Shown piece after piece: positions 26,325 through 34,178 of a stretch of 64,000 bases of DNA; the first letter of the stretch is position 1, and every line of letters begins with the position of its first letter. Both the position numbers and the translations under genes were made by a program. The stretch is from Adlercreutzia hattorii (GTDB lineage: Bacteria; Actinomycetota; Coriobacteriia; Coriobacteriales; Eggerthellaceae), in NCBI RefSeq assembly GCF_011405655.1, contig NZ_AP022829.1, positions 1,535,001 to 1,599,000 on the forward strand. Reading direction: 5' to 3'. The notes below the pieces were generated by a model. The model saw only the letters and a list, made by a program, of their open reading frames with translations. It did no database searches and was not told where the DNA came from.

Positions 26325-26584
26325 TAGAAACGCTCCTTCTCGCAGAAGTCCAGGAAAGCGAGCCATGAGAAAGTGCCCGTCTCCTCGTAGTACTCGGCTA
26401 TCTTATGCCCCCAGAAGTCGGAGGAATAGAAGTCGGAGCCGACGAGAACGGACATCTCCAAAGCGGTCTCCAAAGAGCAACCGTCGATCTTGGCGATACG
26501 GTAAATGCACTCCTGAGCATCCTTGGAAAGGCGCAGAACGGAGCCGTTGGGCATTACTGCGGAAGATGGCATTTCGATAAGCAT
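26324..26584 (-). CDS. Prophage small protein, unknown
   Basis: 86 aa, overlapping rep by TAATG. Predicted mixed helix, no membrane span, with a ribbon-helix-helix-like central stretch (RLSKDAQECIYRIAKIDG) that might be a regulator. GAAAGGAAAT RBS. Position directly before rep suggests a replication-control role; this is inference. Confidence 0.65.
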   Translation of the reverse strand: MLIEMPSSAVMPNGSVLRLSKDAQECIYRIAKIDGCSLETALEMSVLVGSDFYSSDFWGHKIAEYYEETGTFSWLAFLDFCEKERF

Positions 26585-26614
26585 TAATTCATTTCCTTTC
26601 TGAAAACCAAATCA

Positions 26615-26639
26615 CGGCCCCTATATCAAGTAGGGGCCG
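26615..26639 (-). terminator. Terminator after zot
   Basis: Perfect 9-bp hairpin CGGCCCCTA/TAGGGGCCG with a 7-nt loop. On the - strand it is followed by a T-rich stretch (GATTTGGTTTTC). It separates the assembly genes from the rep unit. The 136 bases between it and the zot stop show no gene. Confidence 0.6.
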
Positions 26640-26775
26640 CCCCTAGGAAGCCACGAGAGCGCCCAGGAGCGATGAGAAGAGCAGAGACGGGCAAAGTCCC
26701 GCCGTGACGGCAGATCGACCGCGAGGAGCGGCGAGGGACGGCGCGACGGCCACGGGGACCCCCGACCCCATGGCG

Positions 26776-27393
26776 CTACGCGCCGTCCTCAACCTGCCTA
26801 AAGCGGTTGTAACTGTCGTAAAGGCGGAAGTAGGCCCGACGGGGGAGCAGGAAAGAAGTGCCGACCTTCTCATTCAAACCGTAGTAGTAGCTGACCGCCA
26901 GGAAGAGACGGCCACGGAAGGGGAGGGACAGAATCAGGCCCTTAAGGCCGAAGTTGCCCATCTTCCTATGGTTGGTCTCTATCTCGACAAGACACCTGAT
27001 CTGACGATCAATCATCCTATCGAACTGGGCTATGAGAATGATCTTATAGCCGTAGTGTCGATGCTGACTCAAGAACTCAATCCAGTCCTTACGGCTCTTG
27101 GCGTTCCAGCTGCGGGAGTTGAAAACAAGCTGAGCCTCATCCACTACAAGCAAAATCTCATCTTCTCTGACCTTACGGCCTTTCCAATAGGATGTAGCGT
27201 ACTCCGTGAGCCATTCCGGCGTAAGAAGATCGTTAGGACGGAAGGTAAAAAGCTTCCCGTAGTTGCGCGTACCGTGGTTTATATCGAAGTTGGCTATAAC
27301 GGGCATCTTCCTAAGCCGCAGAGCGTCGCGTATATCGCGGGCGGTGTGAAGACTCTTGCCGCTGCCAGGGGTGCCAGAATATAGGTAGATCAT
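26776..27393 (-). CDS. zot: Zot-domain phage assembly ATPase (pI-like)
   Basis: 205 aa; the hallmark gene of inoviruses. P-loop SGTPGSGKS at residues 6-14 and Walker B ILLVVDEAQ near residue 80. It is an inner-membrane extrusion motor in known phages. It is short: only the ATPase domain is present, without the usual C-terminal membrane span and outer domain, which fits a host lacking an outer membrane or reflects a minimal version. ATGA overlap with the pVI-like gene upstream. Confidence 0.9.
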   Translation of the reverse strand: MIYLYSGTPGSGKSLHTARDIRDALRLRKMPVIANFDINHGTRNYGKLFTFRPNDLLTPEWLTEYATSYWKGRKVREDEILLVVDEAQLVFNSRSWNAKSRKDWIEFLSQHRHYGYKIILIAQFDRMIDRQIRCLVEIETNHRKMGNFGLKGLILSLPFRGRLFLAVSYYYGLNEKVGTSFLLPRRAYFRLYDSYNRFRQVEDGA

Positions 27394-27662
27394 TTCATAG
27401 GCCTTTCACTCTGCGCCCTGTCAGTCAGCTTCGAGAAAACGACAACGGCATTAGCGACAAGAACAAGTCCGAGCCAGATGCCAAAGACGGCCATGAGGTC
27501 GGACACAGGCACGAACCAGTTAAGAGCGGAGAGGACTTCCCGCACGCCCTCGGGAGGTTCGAAAACAAAATCATCGACATTGACCGAAGGGAAAAGACCG
27601 AGAAGGAAGGTGAAAAGCGAGAGAAGACCGCCCACAATCAAATCAAAAATGAAAGTGGCCAT
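27390..27662 (-). CDS. pVI-like minor coat/membrane protein
   Basis: 90 aa with two hydrophobic stretches (about residues 3-22 and 52-78). Start ATG overlaps the stop of the adsorption gene (TAATG) and its stop overlaps the zot start. Position between the pIII-like gene and zot is that of gene VI in Ff phages. Confidence 0.7.
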   Translation of the reverse strand: MATFIFDLIVGGLLSLFTFLLGLFPSVNVDDFVFEPPEGVREVLSALNWFVPVSDLMAVFGIWLGLVLVANAVVVFSKLTDRAQSERPMK

Positions 27663-28721
27663 TACTCGACACCCCCGCCCATACCGTAGATGAAACGCCG
27701 AGTATTGAGAAGCAGCGACGCAGTAAAGAGAACAAGGACAGTCCAACGGCAGACTTCGGCAAACTGCACATAATCGGAAAAATCGACCACGAGGGGAGAG
27801 CCGACAATATCGAACTCCCAGACGGGCGGGACTGCATCCGCGAGGACGGAACCGAAAAGGACGACGTTGACCAAAGAGGGAATGCAGAACGGGAAGCGCG
27901 TAGACATAACATCCTGAATAGAGGACAAAGCCGCCTGAGTCTGCGGAGTCTGAAGGTCTCCGACAAGAACATCAAGGATAGTGGATAGCGTATCATCAAG
28001 GACGTACTTATCTCGAATGCTGGCAACGTCAGCGGTAAGCCGTCCAAGAAGCTTATTGGTCTCGGAGAGATCAGCGGGCGACTTGTCGAGAGCGTCCCAG
28101 CGCTTCGCCCATTCCATCAAATAGAGGTCTTGGGAGTCCCAACGATTGCCCCAGGCCGTCAAAGTCTGCTGAAGACCCTTGAGGAGATCGACCACATTCC
28201 CCAGGTCGAAATAAATACCCTGGAGGAAGTCCCAGAGCGTCCAATCGGCATAGCCGGGGAGCAGATCGGCGGCACCGTGCCGGAGCATGGAGAGATCGCC
28301 GTGAAGAACCTCCGACCACTGGACAGAAGAATTGACGCTCTTCCTTATGTCATCAGCAGTCAAGGCGATGTTAGCGAGTCGAACGCCCAGGGCATCGAGG
28401 GCGGTAACACGCTCGTCAATGGATTCAAGAAGAGTGCCCAAATCGCGCATCTCGTTCTTAATGGACTCGATCGAATTGCCGATGTTGTAGAGGGAGACGC
28501 GCCCGCCCTCTGGGCCGAGGGTAAGAGCATTAAAGGCATCGTAAATCTTGGATTGCTTGTCAGACGTCCAATAGGAGAAGTTGACCACTGTTAGCGTCGG
28601 GCGAGAATAGCCACCTAAAGTCAAACTAGTTCAGCCAAATTCCAGTCAAGCAAAAACAGCCATTGCGACGCTGCTGGCCCTACACTGGTGTACGCCAATA
28701 CGCCAGAAGACAAGGAGGACC

Positions 28722-30035
28722 ATGAATGACAACGAGCGCAATGGCCTGCAGGAGATTATAGACAAGGCCATATCGGATATCGCCCGGACGGAGGGCGATT
28801 CCTTCGAACTCGACAAGATGAACCTGGCCGAATTCTCGCGAAGAACGGGGCTCTCGAGATCGAGGGCCCGCACATTGAAAGCGAGAGGTTTCGTCGTCGC
28901 GCCCCACGGGCGCTGCGGGATGCGCGCTGCCACGACGGTGATCAGCGGCTTCGAGGGCATTGTGAACGCCCTGCTCTCGGAGGGCGTCACCAACTCCGAG
29001 GTCGTTTTCGAGCGCATCAGGGGCCAGGGCTACGAGGGCGGCAGGACCACCGTGAAGAACTATATCGCCGCGCATGCCGACCTGGTTCCCTCGAAGAGGA
29101 GGCTCGCGGGCGCCGACCCGCAGGCGAGCCGCGGCAGGAGATTCTCCACATCGCCCGGCGAGTCCTACCAGATGGACTGGGGATTCGTCGATGTCGAGGA
29201 CTGGACCGGAGGCATGTTCAGAATCGCGTGCTTCGCGATGGTGTGCCACCACTGCGGCACGTGCTACGTGGAGTTCTTCCCCAATGCGCGCCAGGAGAGC
29301 CTGTTCATCGGCATGATCCACGCGTTCGCGGTGATGGGGGTGCCAGAGTGCGTGCTGACCGACAACATGAAGTCGGTGGTGCTGCGGCGCGACATCGACG
29401 GCAGGCCCGTATGGCAGGCCGACTACGCCGCGTTCATGTCGTGCGTCGGGTTCAAGACGAAGCTGTGCAAGCCCAGGCACCCGTTCACGAAGGGCAAGGT
29501 CGAGCGACTGATCAGGTTCGTGAAGGGCAACTTCCTGGCAGGGAGGAGGTTCTGCAACGCCACCGACCTGAACGCCCAGGCTCTCGAATGGTGCGCAGCG
29601 CAATCCGGGCGCTACCGCAGGGCGGTCGACTGTGTTCCGGCCGACGAGCACTCCGCAGCCTGCGCGCCCGCCGCGTCCGTGCTCGCGATGACCCACGAGC
29701 TGGCGCTCTACCTGTGCCCCCGCCGACGCATCAGCTTCGACGGGTTCGTCAGCTACGAGGGCAGGCGCTTCGGCGTGCCGTACTGGTATCCGGGGAGGGA
29801 GTGCCGCGTCAACCGCGACGGGGAATGGCTGCACATCTACTCCGACGACCTCTCTCGCGAACTGGCGGCTCATCCCGTGACATGGGGCCGCAGGGACAGC
29901 TGCTGCGACGACCAGTACGCCGACGTCCAGCCGGTCGAGCTGCCGACGGCCCCCGTGACGACCGTCATCGCCCGGCTGGAGCCTCCCAAGGGAAAGCCCG
30001 GGTTCGACAAGTTCGACTTCGAGGGGAGGCTGTAG
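28722..30035 (+). CDS. istA: IS21-family transposase IstA
   Basis: 437 aa DDE/RNaseH-fold transposase. HTH in about residues 40-120; catalytic residues visible in QMDWGFVDVED, LTDNMKSVV and KGKVERLIRF. AAGGAGGACC precedes the ATG. No disruption seen, so potentially active. Confidence 0.94.
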   Translation: MNDNERNGLQEIIDKAISDIARTEGDSFELDKMNLAEFSRRTGLSRSRARTLKARGFVVAPHGRCGMRAATTVISGFEGIVNALLSEGVTNSEVVFERIRGQGYEGGRTTVKNYIAAHADLVPSKRRLAGADPQASRGRRFSTSPGESYQMDWGFVDVEDWTGGMFRIACFAMVCHHCGTCYVEFFPNARQESLFIGMIHAFAVMGVPECVLTDNMKSVVLRRDIDGRPVWQADYAAFMSCVGFKTKLCKPRHPFTKGKVERLIRFVKGNFLAGRRFCNATDLNAQALEWCAAQSGRYRRAVDCVPADEHSAACAPAASVLAMTHELALYLCPRRRISFDGFVSYEGRRFGVPYWYPGRECRVNRDGEWLHIYSDDLSRELAAHPVTWGRRDSCCDDQYADVQPVELPTAPVTTVIARLEPPKGKPGFDKFDFEGRL

Positions 30036-30037
30036 CC

Positions 30038-30850
30038 ATGGGCGACACGGAAGATGCCGCGGCCGTCTACGATCGCGTGAGCGCCCGGGCGGCGTCGCTC
30101 GGAGTGGCGATAGCCCCGGAGGAGCTGGCCGAGCTGGCCGTGCGCCACAGCATGGGAGGCGGCGAGCTCGCGGCGCTCGACGCCGTGTTCTCCTATCTGG
30201 CGGACAAGCGTCACGACCAGGTGATCGAGACGCTGCTCAAGCTCAGCAGGCTGCCGCAGAAGGCCCCCAAAACCTTCGCCGGCTTCGACTTCGACCGCAT
30301 ACGCGGCCGGGACGCGGGGGCGCTGCGCAAGCTGCCGGCGCTCGCGAACCTGCATGCGCGCAAGAACCTGGCGTTCATAGGGCCGGGCGGCATCGGAAAG
30401 ACCCACCTGGCCCAGGCCTATGGCCGGGAGTGCTGCCTGAACGGCTACAAGACGTACTACCTGAAGGCCACGGAGCTGAGGGACAAACTGAGGAGGGCCG
30501 CCGATTCCGGCAGCGTCTCGCGAGCCGTCGCCGCGCTGGTGAAGCCGTCCTGCCTCATAGTCGACGAGGTGGGGCGGTGCACGTTCGACAAGGCGTGCAC
30601 GGATCTCTTCTTCGATGTCGTCGACCGGCGCTACGAGAAGGACTGCGCCAATACGATGATATTGACCAGCAACACGCCCACGAACAACTGGGACGAGTTC
30701 TTCACCGGCGACGACACCCTGCTCTGCACTCTCGACCGCCTGTTCGACCGTGCATCTGTGTTCGTGATGAAGGGCGCCAGCTTCCGCGGCGCTGAACTTG
30801 AGATCTTCTCAGTCGAGACAACGCCGCTGGCAGTTAGGGCGACCGCATAA
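30038..30850 (+). CDS. istB: IS21-family helper ATPase IstB
   Basis: 270 aa AAA+ transposition helper. Walker A GPGGIGKTHLA near residue 113, Walker B CLIVDEVG. ATG 2 bases after the istA stop, in the normal istAB arrangement. About 120 bases of right-end sequence follow to the terminal repeat. Confidence 0.94.
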   Translation: MGDTEDAAAVYDRVSARAASLGVAIAPEELAELAVRHSMGGGELAALDAVFSYLADKRHDQVIETLLKLSRLPQKAPKTFAGFDFDRIRGRDAGALRKLPALANLHARKNLAFIGPGGIGKTHLAQAYGRECCLNGYKTYYLKATELRDKLRRAADSGSVSRAVAALVKPSCLIVDEVGRCTFDKACTDLFFDVVDRRYEKDCANTMILTSNTPTNNWDEFFTGDDTLLCTLDRLFDRASVFVMKGASFRGAELEIFSVETTPLAVRATA

Positions 30851-31568
30851 GGCAGCAGAAGGCAAAGGTAAATCGCAACTAGAATCACTGGCGTATTGGC
30901 GAAATTAAATTGGCCGGGATTGGCGATTTATCTCCGACTTGGGTGTGGCTGATTTAACCTGACTCCAATATAGCCACTCTCGGAAGAAGAACCCCGCATG
31001 AAATAGGTTCGATCGTTCAAATTTTGAAGGAAGCGATAGGGCGAGTTGTTATAAGAAACGATTGTGCCACCGAAACCAACGCCCCATTGCTTGCCGACAA
31101 GACTATAGAGGGACTCCATATAGGCGCTCTTCTGATTAATCTGGGCAGTATAGGCATTAATAGAAGAAACGTCCATGAGAATATAACTCAAAAGCCATGC
31201 AAGGCCAGTAGAATTAGTGTTCCAGACATTCCCGTTGAGAGTCCAGTTTACACGTCCAGACTCAGAAGAACTACCACGAAGCACAGAAGTTTTCTTATTA
31301 ATATCGGCAAGCTCGTTCAAAGAGTTAAGCGTGTAATCGCGAATACGAGTAGTATAGGCCTCAAGATCATTGATATAGGTAATGACGCTATTAAGCTTCG
31401 TATTGGTATCAGAAGTATTAGCTTTAATAGCGTAAAGGTAATCATCTGTCAGAACATGAGGAGAAACACCAGAACCGTTCTGACGCTGGTAATCGGCAAG
31501 TTCGCCAAGAAGATAGGTGATATCATCAAGGGAAGTTAGAACACGCTCAAAGAAGTTCCCGTTGGCAT

Positions 31569-31751
31569 CTAATCCCCCATCAAGTCCCGAAGAATCTTCC
31601 CCTGCTTCTTCTGACGCTCCAAGGTCGTTTCCATGTCCCTCTGCTGCTGCTCCTCCATCTGCTGCATCAGCGTCTGATTCAACGACACCAGACGAGAATT
31701 CAAATCCTCCTGCGTCACCAGCGATTTCTTCTTGTTCTTCTTGAGAAACAT
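31569..31751 (-). CDS. Overprinted small coiled-coil protein
   Basis: 60 aa in a different frame from the adsorption gene. RBS CAGGAGGTCGAAA then ATG. Sequence begins MFLKKNKKKSLV and continues as a Gln/Glu/Lys-rich amphipathic helix. G/C-ending codons dominate in this frame, whereas the overlapping frame reads as a low-complexity acidic stretch, supporting real translation. Confidence 0.6.
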   Translation of the reverse strand: MFLKKNKKKSLVTQEDLNSRLVSLNQTLMQQMEEQQQRDMETTLERQKKQGKILRDLMGD

Positions 31752-31802
31752 TTTCGACCTCCTGCGACTCGTCGGCATAAGCCCTTACGGACGAGAAACG
31801 AA

Positions 31803-32006
31803 TCAGTGTATCAGCCAGACTATATGAAGCTTCGACCAGAACATGACCAGAAGGACGAATGCGACCAGCGCCAGCAGCATGAGAAAGTTCCGAACCCGGT
31901 GACGCTTCCTCGGGCGCTTCATGCCGTAGTACTCCCTGGAAGTCTGGCCCTTGGTCAGCCTGTCCATCTCCTGAGCGTTCCGGCTGATCCTCTCGAAGCT
32001 GTTCAT
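31803..32006 (-). CDS. Overprinted small single-span membrane protein
   Basis: 67 aa starting MNSFERISRNAQEMDRL. A basic middle (KRPRKRHRVRN) precedes a strong span (FLMLLALVAFVLLVMFW). Its codons are G/C-ending, the overlapping adsorption-gene frame is T-ending here. The RBS is weak (AGGGGCAGGT); an upstream in-frame ATG at 32036 is possible. Confidence 0.6.
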   Translation of the reverse strand: MNSFERISRNAQEMDRLTKGQTSREYYGMKRPRKRHRVRNFLMLLALVAFVLLVMFWSKLHIVWLIH

Positions 32007-32149
32007 ACCTGCCCCTATCGTCCGACTCATCGGCATATGCGAGAGTATAGCACGGCAGACAGCAGTTAGCGGCCAGCGCTACCGCCAGGAGGACGCGAAA
32101 CGACCGAGCCGCGAGCATATCCATATTGTCACCGCCTTTCATTTCATAT

Positions 32150-32236
32150 CGGGGGCGCAAGCGCCCCCGAACCCCCGTTTCGATCATCCAGCGCCATCTT
32201 TGATCAAATTGGGAAGATCGCCCAATCTGATCAAAG
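32150..32236. promoter_or_regulatory. Two strong hairpins in the phage intergenic region
   Basis: Hairpin A: CGGGGGCGC/GCGCCCCCG with a 2-nt loop (32150-32169). Hairpin B: CTTTGATCA plus AATTGGG (32198-32213) paired with CCCAATC plus TGATCAAAG (32221-32236) around AAGATCG, one mismatch. Such structures in inoviruses serve as strand origins or the packaging signal; which applies here is not known. Confidence 0.6.
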
Positions 32237-32254
32237 CCAGCGCCGAGAGGGGAC

Positions 32255-32288
32255 AAAAAGAAGGGGAGGGCCACAGCCAGACCCTCCC
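32255..32288 (-). terminator. Terminator after the major coat gene
   Basis: On the - strand, GGGAGGG and CCCTCCC arms (32282-32288, 32264-32270) are followed by CTTCTTTTTG. Position just after the major coat gene is typical of inoviruses. Confidence 0.7.
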
Positions 32289-32330
32289 GCAACGGCCCGT
32301 TTTGCCGCCCTGGGCCAGAGGGCGAGCCGC

Positions 32331-32498
32331 CTAGCGCGTGAAGCGCTTGACGAAGCCCCAGACGGCGGGAACCACGATGAAGATAGCGGCAACGCTGAGG
32401 ATAGCCGGCAGGTTCGCGCCGATGGCAGACTGAAGCGACGTGCCAAGGCCCGTGATAGCAGTGGTCATGGCAGTAGTAATAGTCTCCATGGTCTCCAT
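32331..32498 (-). CDS. Major coat protein (pVIII-like)
   Basis: 55 aa: a short N-terminal amphipathic part, one hydrophobic segment (about residues 28-47, LPAILSVAAIFIVVPAVWGF) and a basic end VKRFTR expected to face the ssDNA. No signal peptide, as in Pf3-type coats. AAAGGAG lies so close to the first ATG that initiation at Met4 (32489, 52 aa) is possible. Too short for most gene callers. Confidence 0.8.
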   Translation of the reverse strand: METMETITTAMTTAITGLGTSLQSAIGANLPAILSVAAIFIVVPAVWGFVKRFTR

Positions 32499-32525
32499 TC
32501 TCCTTTCCTTTCCAATCGTGCCCCA

Positions 32526-32690
32526 TCAGGAGCGGTTTATAAGACGGCGCACCAATCGGAGAGCGCCGAATACTCCGAAGCTGACCAGCCCGATAAGACA
32601 GGCCAGCAGGAAGCCACCGGGAACGGCCGAGAAGAGCGACACGACGAAATCAAGCCAGCCGTCAACTTGATACGTCTCGAGGATTTCCAT
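32526..32690 (-). CDS. Phage small membrane protein (minor coat candidate)
   Basis: 54 aa, start overlapping the previous stop as TAATG. Starts MEILETYQVDGW; a hydrophobic stretch of about 28 residues is followed by a basic tail (RLVRRLINRS). Position next to the major coat gene and size fit a pVII/pIX-type tip protein. Confidence 0.7.
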   Translation of the reverse strand: MEILETYQVDGWLDFVVSLFSAVPGGFLLACLIGLVSFGVFGALRLVRRLINRS

Positions 32691-32899
32691 TACAGCACCA
32701 CCGCGAGAAAGCAGAGCACGAGAACGGCGGTAAGGGCCTTGGGGGGAATCTTCAGCAGAAGAGGACGCTTACCCCACTCGTCGCGCCAGCGATCTTTGGC
32801 CCAGGCAATAACGATCTTCAAGACCTCATAGACCGCGAAAGCGTAAGCAAGAACGCCAAGCAGAGACAGAACAAGAAGAAAGTAAACAACAGCATCCAT
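32690..32899 (-). CDS. Phage two-span membrane protein
   Basis: 69 aa; spans at about residues 4-30 and 52-69 flank a charged loop (KDRWRDEWGKR). GGAGG precedes the ATG, which overlaps the previous stop (TAATG). Possible minor coat or assembly protein. Confidence 0.7.
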   Translation of the reverse strand: MDAVVYFLLVLSLLGVLAYAFAVYEVLKIVIAWAKDRWRDEWGKRPLLLKIPPKALTAVLVLCFLAVVL

Positions 32900-33279
32900 T
32901 ACGACCTCCATTTGTCGGAAAAGGCGAGCCAGAGCGACGCGCCCAAGTTGAGGAGCAGGGCGACCAGCATAAAGACGAACAGAACCGTCTGCATGTACTG
33001 GAAGCCCATGAGGTGGGTAAAGAAGTCGGCGGGAACCTCGGTAGAAGAACGAACCTCGGTAACCCAACTGGCAGAATCGTCGGGGACATCGGAAGCAATA
33101 GAAATATCCGAATCGCGGGCGATAATCTGCTGAAAGCCCTCGGCGTTGGTCTGTCTGAGGAAATCCAGGGCGGCGAGAACATCCGAGTTTACGCCCTTAA
33201 TCTGGGCCACATCCTCGCCAATACCCTGAAGAGCCTGGTAAGCATCCAACGCCAGGGAAGCGGCGGCATCCTCATTCAT
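32899..33279 (-). CDS. Phage tail-anchored protein, unknown
   Basis: 126 aa: a helical, acidic N-terminal part (about 1-85) and a C-terminal span (about 96-120, VLFVFMLVALLLNLGASLW) with a short basic tail. GGAGG RBS; overlaps the upstream gene by 8 bases. Candidate minor virion protein. Confidence 0.7.
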   Translation of the reverse strand: MNEDAAASLALDAYQALQGIGEDVAQIKGVNSDVLAALDFLRQTNAEGFQQIIARDSDISIASDVPDDSASWVTEVRSSTEVPADFFTHLMGFQYMQTVLFVFMLVALLLNLGASLWLAFSDKWRS

Positions 33280-33481
33280 GGGAAACCTCCATCATGCCAG
33301 GGTGGCGGTTGAAAAGAAGCAACTGGGCGGCATCGAAAGTGGGAAAGCCGCGCAGATCGTCAAGCGTGTAGCCATCGCGGGAAATCTCAAGCGCCCAATC
33401 ACCTTCCATCTCCTGAGAAATGCGAGCATCGAAATAATCATCGCTGAAGAGCCAGAAAGGAGCGAACGGATTACGGGCCAT
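33272..33481 (-). CDS. Phage small protein, unknown
   Basis: 69 aa, soluble, aromatic-rich (FAPFWLFSDDYFDA). Starts immediately after the upstream stop, so translationally coupled. No family recognised. Confidence 0.6.
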   Translation of the reverse strand: MARNPFAPFWLFSDDYFDARISQEMEGDWALEISRDGYTLDDLRGFPTFDAAQLLLFNRHPGMMEVSHE

Positions 33482-33778
33482 CTAGACCACCTCCGCGAAC
33501 TCGACAATGGGAACCCGCTCCAAATCGCCGCCGTCAATCTCGCCAGCATGATAGGCGGCAATAGCCGCTTCATCGAACATATCGGGATACTTGGCGAGCT
33601 GGGCCATGAAAAGACGGATATAGAAACGGGCGGTAGGGTTATCTTGGAAGCACATGACAACGTTCCCGTTGAAGGGATTGACACCGAACTTAAAGAGATC
33701 GCCACGGGGAACACCCATGATCGGGCTAACGTCGGCGAAGCCCTCAAGCGGAATGAGAAAGTGACGGTTGATCTGCAT
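33482..33778 (-). CDS. Phage small protein, unknown
   Basis: 98 aa, soluble, no span or recognised motif. AAGGAGG RBS 7 bases before the ATG. In the early/replication part of the phage map. Confidence 0.65.
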   Translation of the reverse strand: MQINRHFLIPLEGFADVSPIMGVPRGDLFKFGVNPFNGNVVMCFQDNPTARFYIRLFMAQLAKYPDMFDEAAIAAYHAGEIDGGDLERVPIVEFAEVV

Positions 33779-33826
33779 TAGGAACCCTCCTTAGATTGGA
33801 AAGAGTTATGTAAACTCGCGGAGGGA

Positions 33827-34072
33827 CTACAGGGAATAGCCGACGTAGACAACACGGGTGAACTTCTCGGCAACCTGAACATCGAACTCAAATTCACAGT
33901 TAACTTGCGGCTCGGGCAAGGCGTTGGAGTTCTCGCCAATCTTGACCTTCATAACCCGGCACTCATCGGTGTTGTAGATGCGGGCGCTGTGGTAAGCGAT
34001 GGTCTCGCCCTGATCGTTCTTGAACTCGCCCATGGACTCGTCCAAAAGAAAACCGTTGCATACTGCCTTCAT
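33827..34072 (-). CDS. Putative ssDNA-binding protein (pV-like)
   Basis: 81 aa, beta-rich and compact, without spans. Size, predicted OB-like alternation and first position after the attachment site match gene V proteins that coat phage ssDNA. Identity rests on context; sequence similarity to a known SSB cannot be asserted by eye. AAAGGAC RBS. Confidence 0.5.
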   Translation of the reverse strand: MKAVCNGFLLDESMGEFKNDQGETIAYHSARIYNTDECRVMKVKIGENSNALPEPQVNCEFEFDVQVAEKFTRVVYVGYSL

Positions 34073-34150
34073 AATTTGTCCTTTCGATAGACAACGGATA
34101 AAATCACCTATGCATCTTTGTAAAAAGGTGACAGGACGGATAATAAATGA

Positions 34151-34178
34151 AAGGCTGATAATATGGATTATGTAAAAT
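34151..34178. other. dif: Complete chromosome dimer resolution site (dif) / attR
   Basis: 28 bp: XerC arm AAGGCTGATAA (34151-34161), centre TATGGA, XerD arm TTATGTAAAAT (34168-34178). The XerD arm matches the E. coli and B. subtilis dif arms at 10 of 11 positions each, and the TGATAAT...TTATGT pattern matches the actinobacterial dif consensus. Gene orientation switches from mostly + to mostly - around this point, as expected at the terminus. Confidence 0.85.

Larger units (their letters stand above)
28614..30969 (+). mobile_element. IS21-family insertion sequence
   Basis: About 2356 bp. Flanked by the direct repeat ATAGCCA(C) at 28607-28614 and 30970-30977 (7 or 8 bp; the last C is ambiguous). 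The ends share imperfect inverted repeats of about 33 bp, for example AGTCAAACTAGTTCAGCCA at the left and AGTCAGGTTAAATCAGCCA at the right. It carries istA and istB on the + strand, opposite to the phage genes. Confidence 0.92.
27662..32124 (-). pseudogene. Phage adsorption (pIII-like) gene interrupted by an IS
   Basis: The 5' part runs 32124-30970 and the 3' part 28606-27662. Removing the IS and one target copy restores one frame of about 699 codons across ...SES-GY-SRPT.... The ATG at 32124 has AAAGGCGGTGA 4 bases upstream and a signal peptide ending TLAYA/DES. An acidic region is followed by helical repeats and, at the C-terminus, one membrane span (CRWTVLVLFTASLLL) before a short basic tail, as in pIII. 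The segment after about residue 190 uses many T-ending codons, unlike the host genes. Residues about 40-185 overlap two small ORFs in another frame. Confidence 0.8.
25652..34178 (-). mobile_element. Filamentous (inovirus) prophage integrated at dif
   Basis: About 8.5 kb between the dif-type junctions, of which 2.36 kb is an inserted IS; the native genome of about 6.2 kb is normal for inoviruses. On the - strand in order: SSB-like, three small unknowns (one with a span), two small membrane proteins, a major-coat-like protein, terminator and hairpins, a pIII-like adsorption gene (interrupted), a pVI-like protein, Zot ATPase, terminator, a small ORF and a rolling-circle Rep. No integrase gene (XerCD hijack) and no secretin gene (expected for a monoderm host). 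Confidence 0.88.

Noticed and set aside
26704..27384. 226-codon + strand ORF opposite zot
   Set aside because: Opposite a Zot gene with an intact P-loop and gene-to-gene overlaps; the + strand frame has no recognisable content.
28615..30969. IS21 element as part of the original phage genome (cargo)
   Set aside because: Exact target duplication and restoration of one continuous reading frame show that it inserted later.
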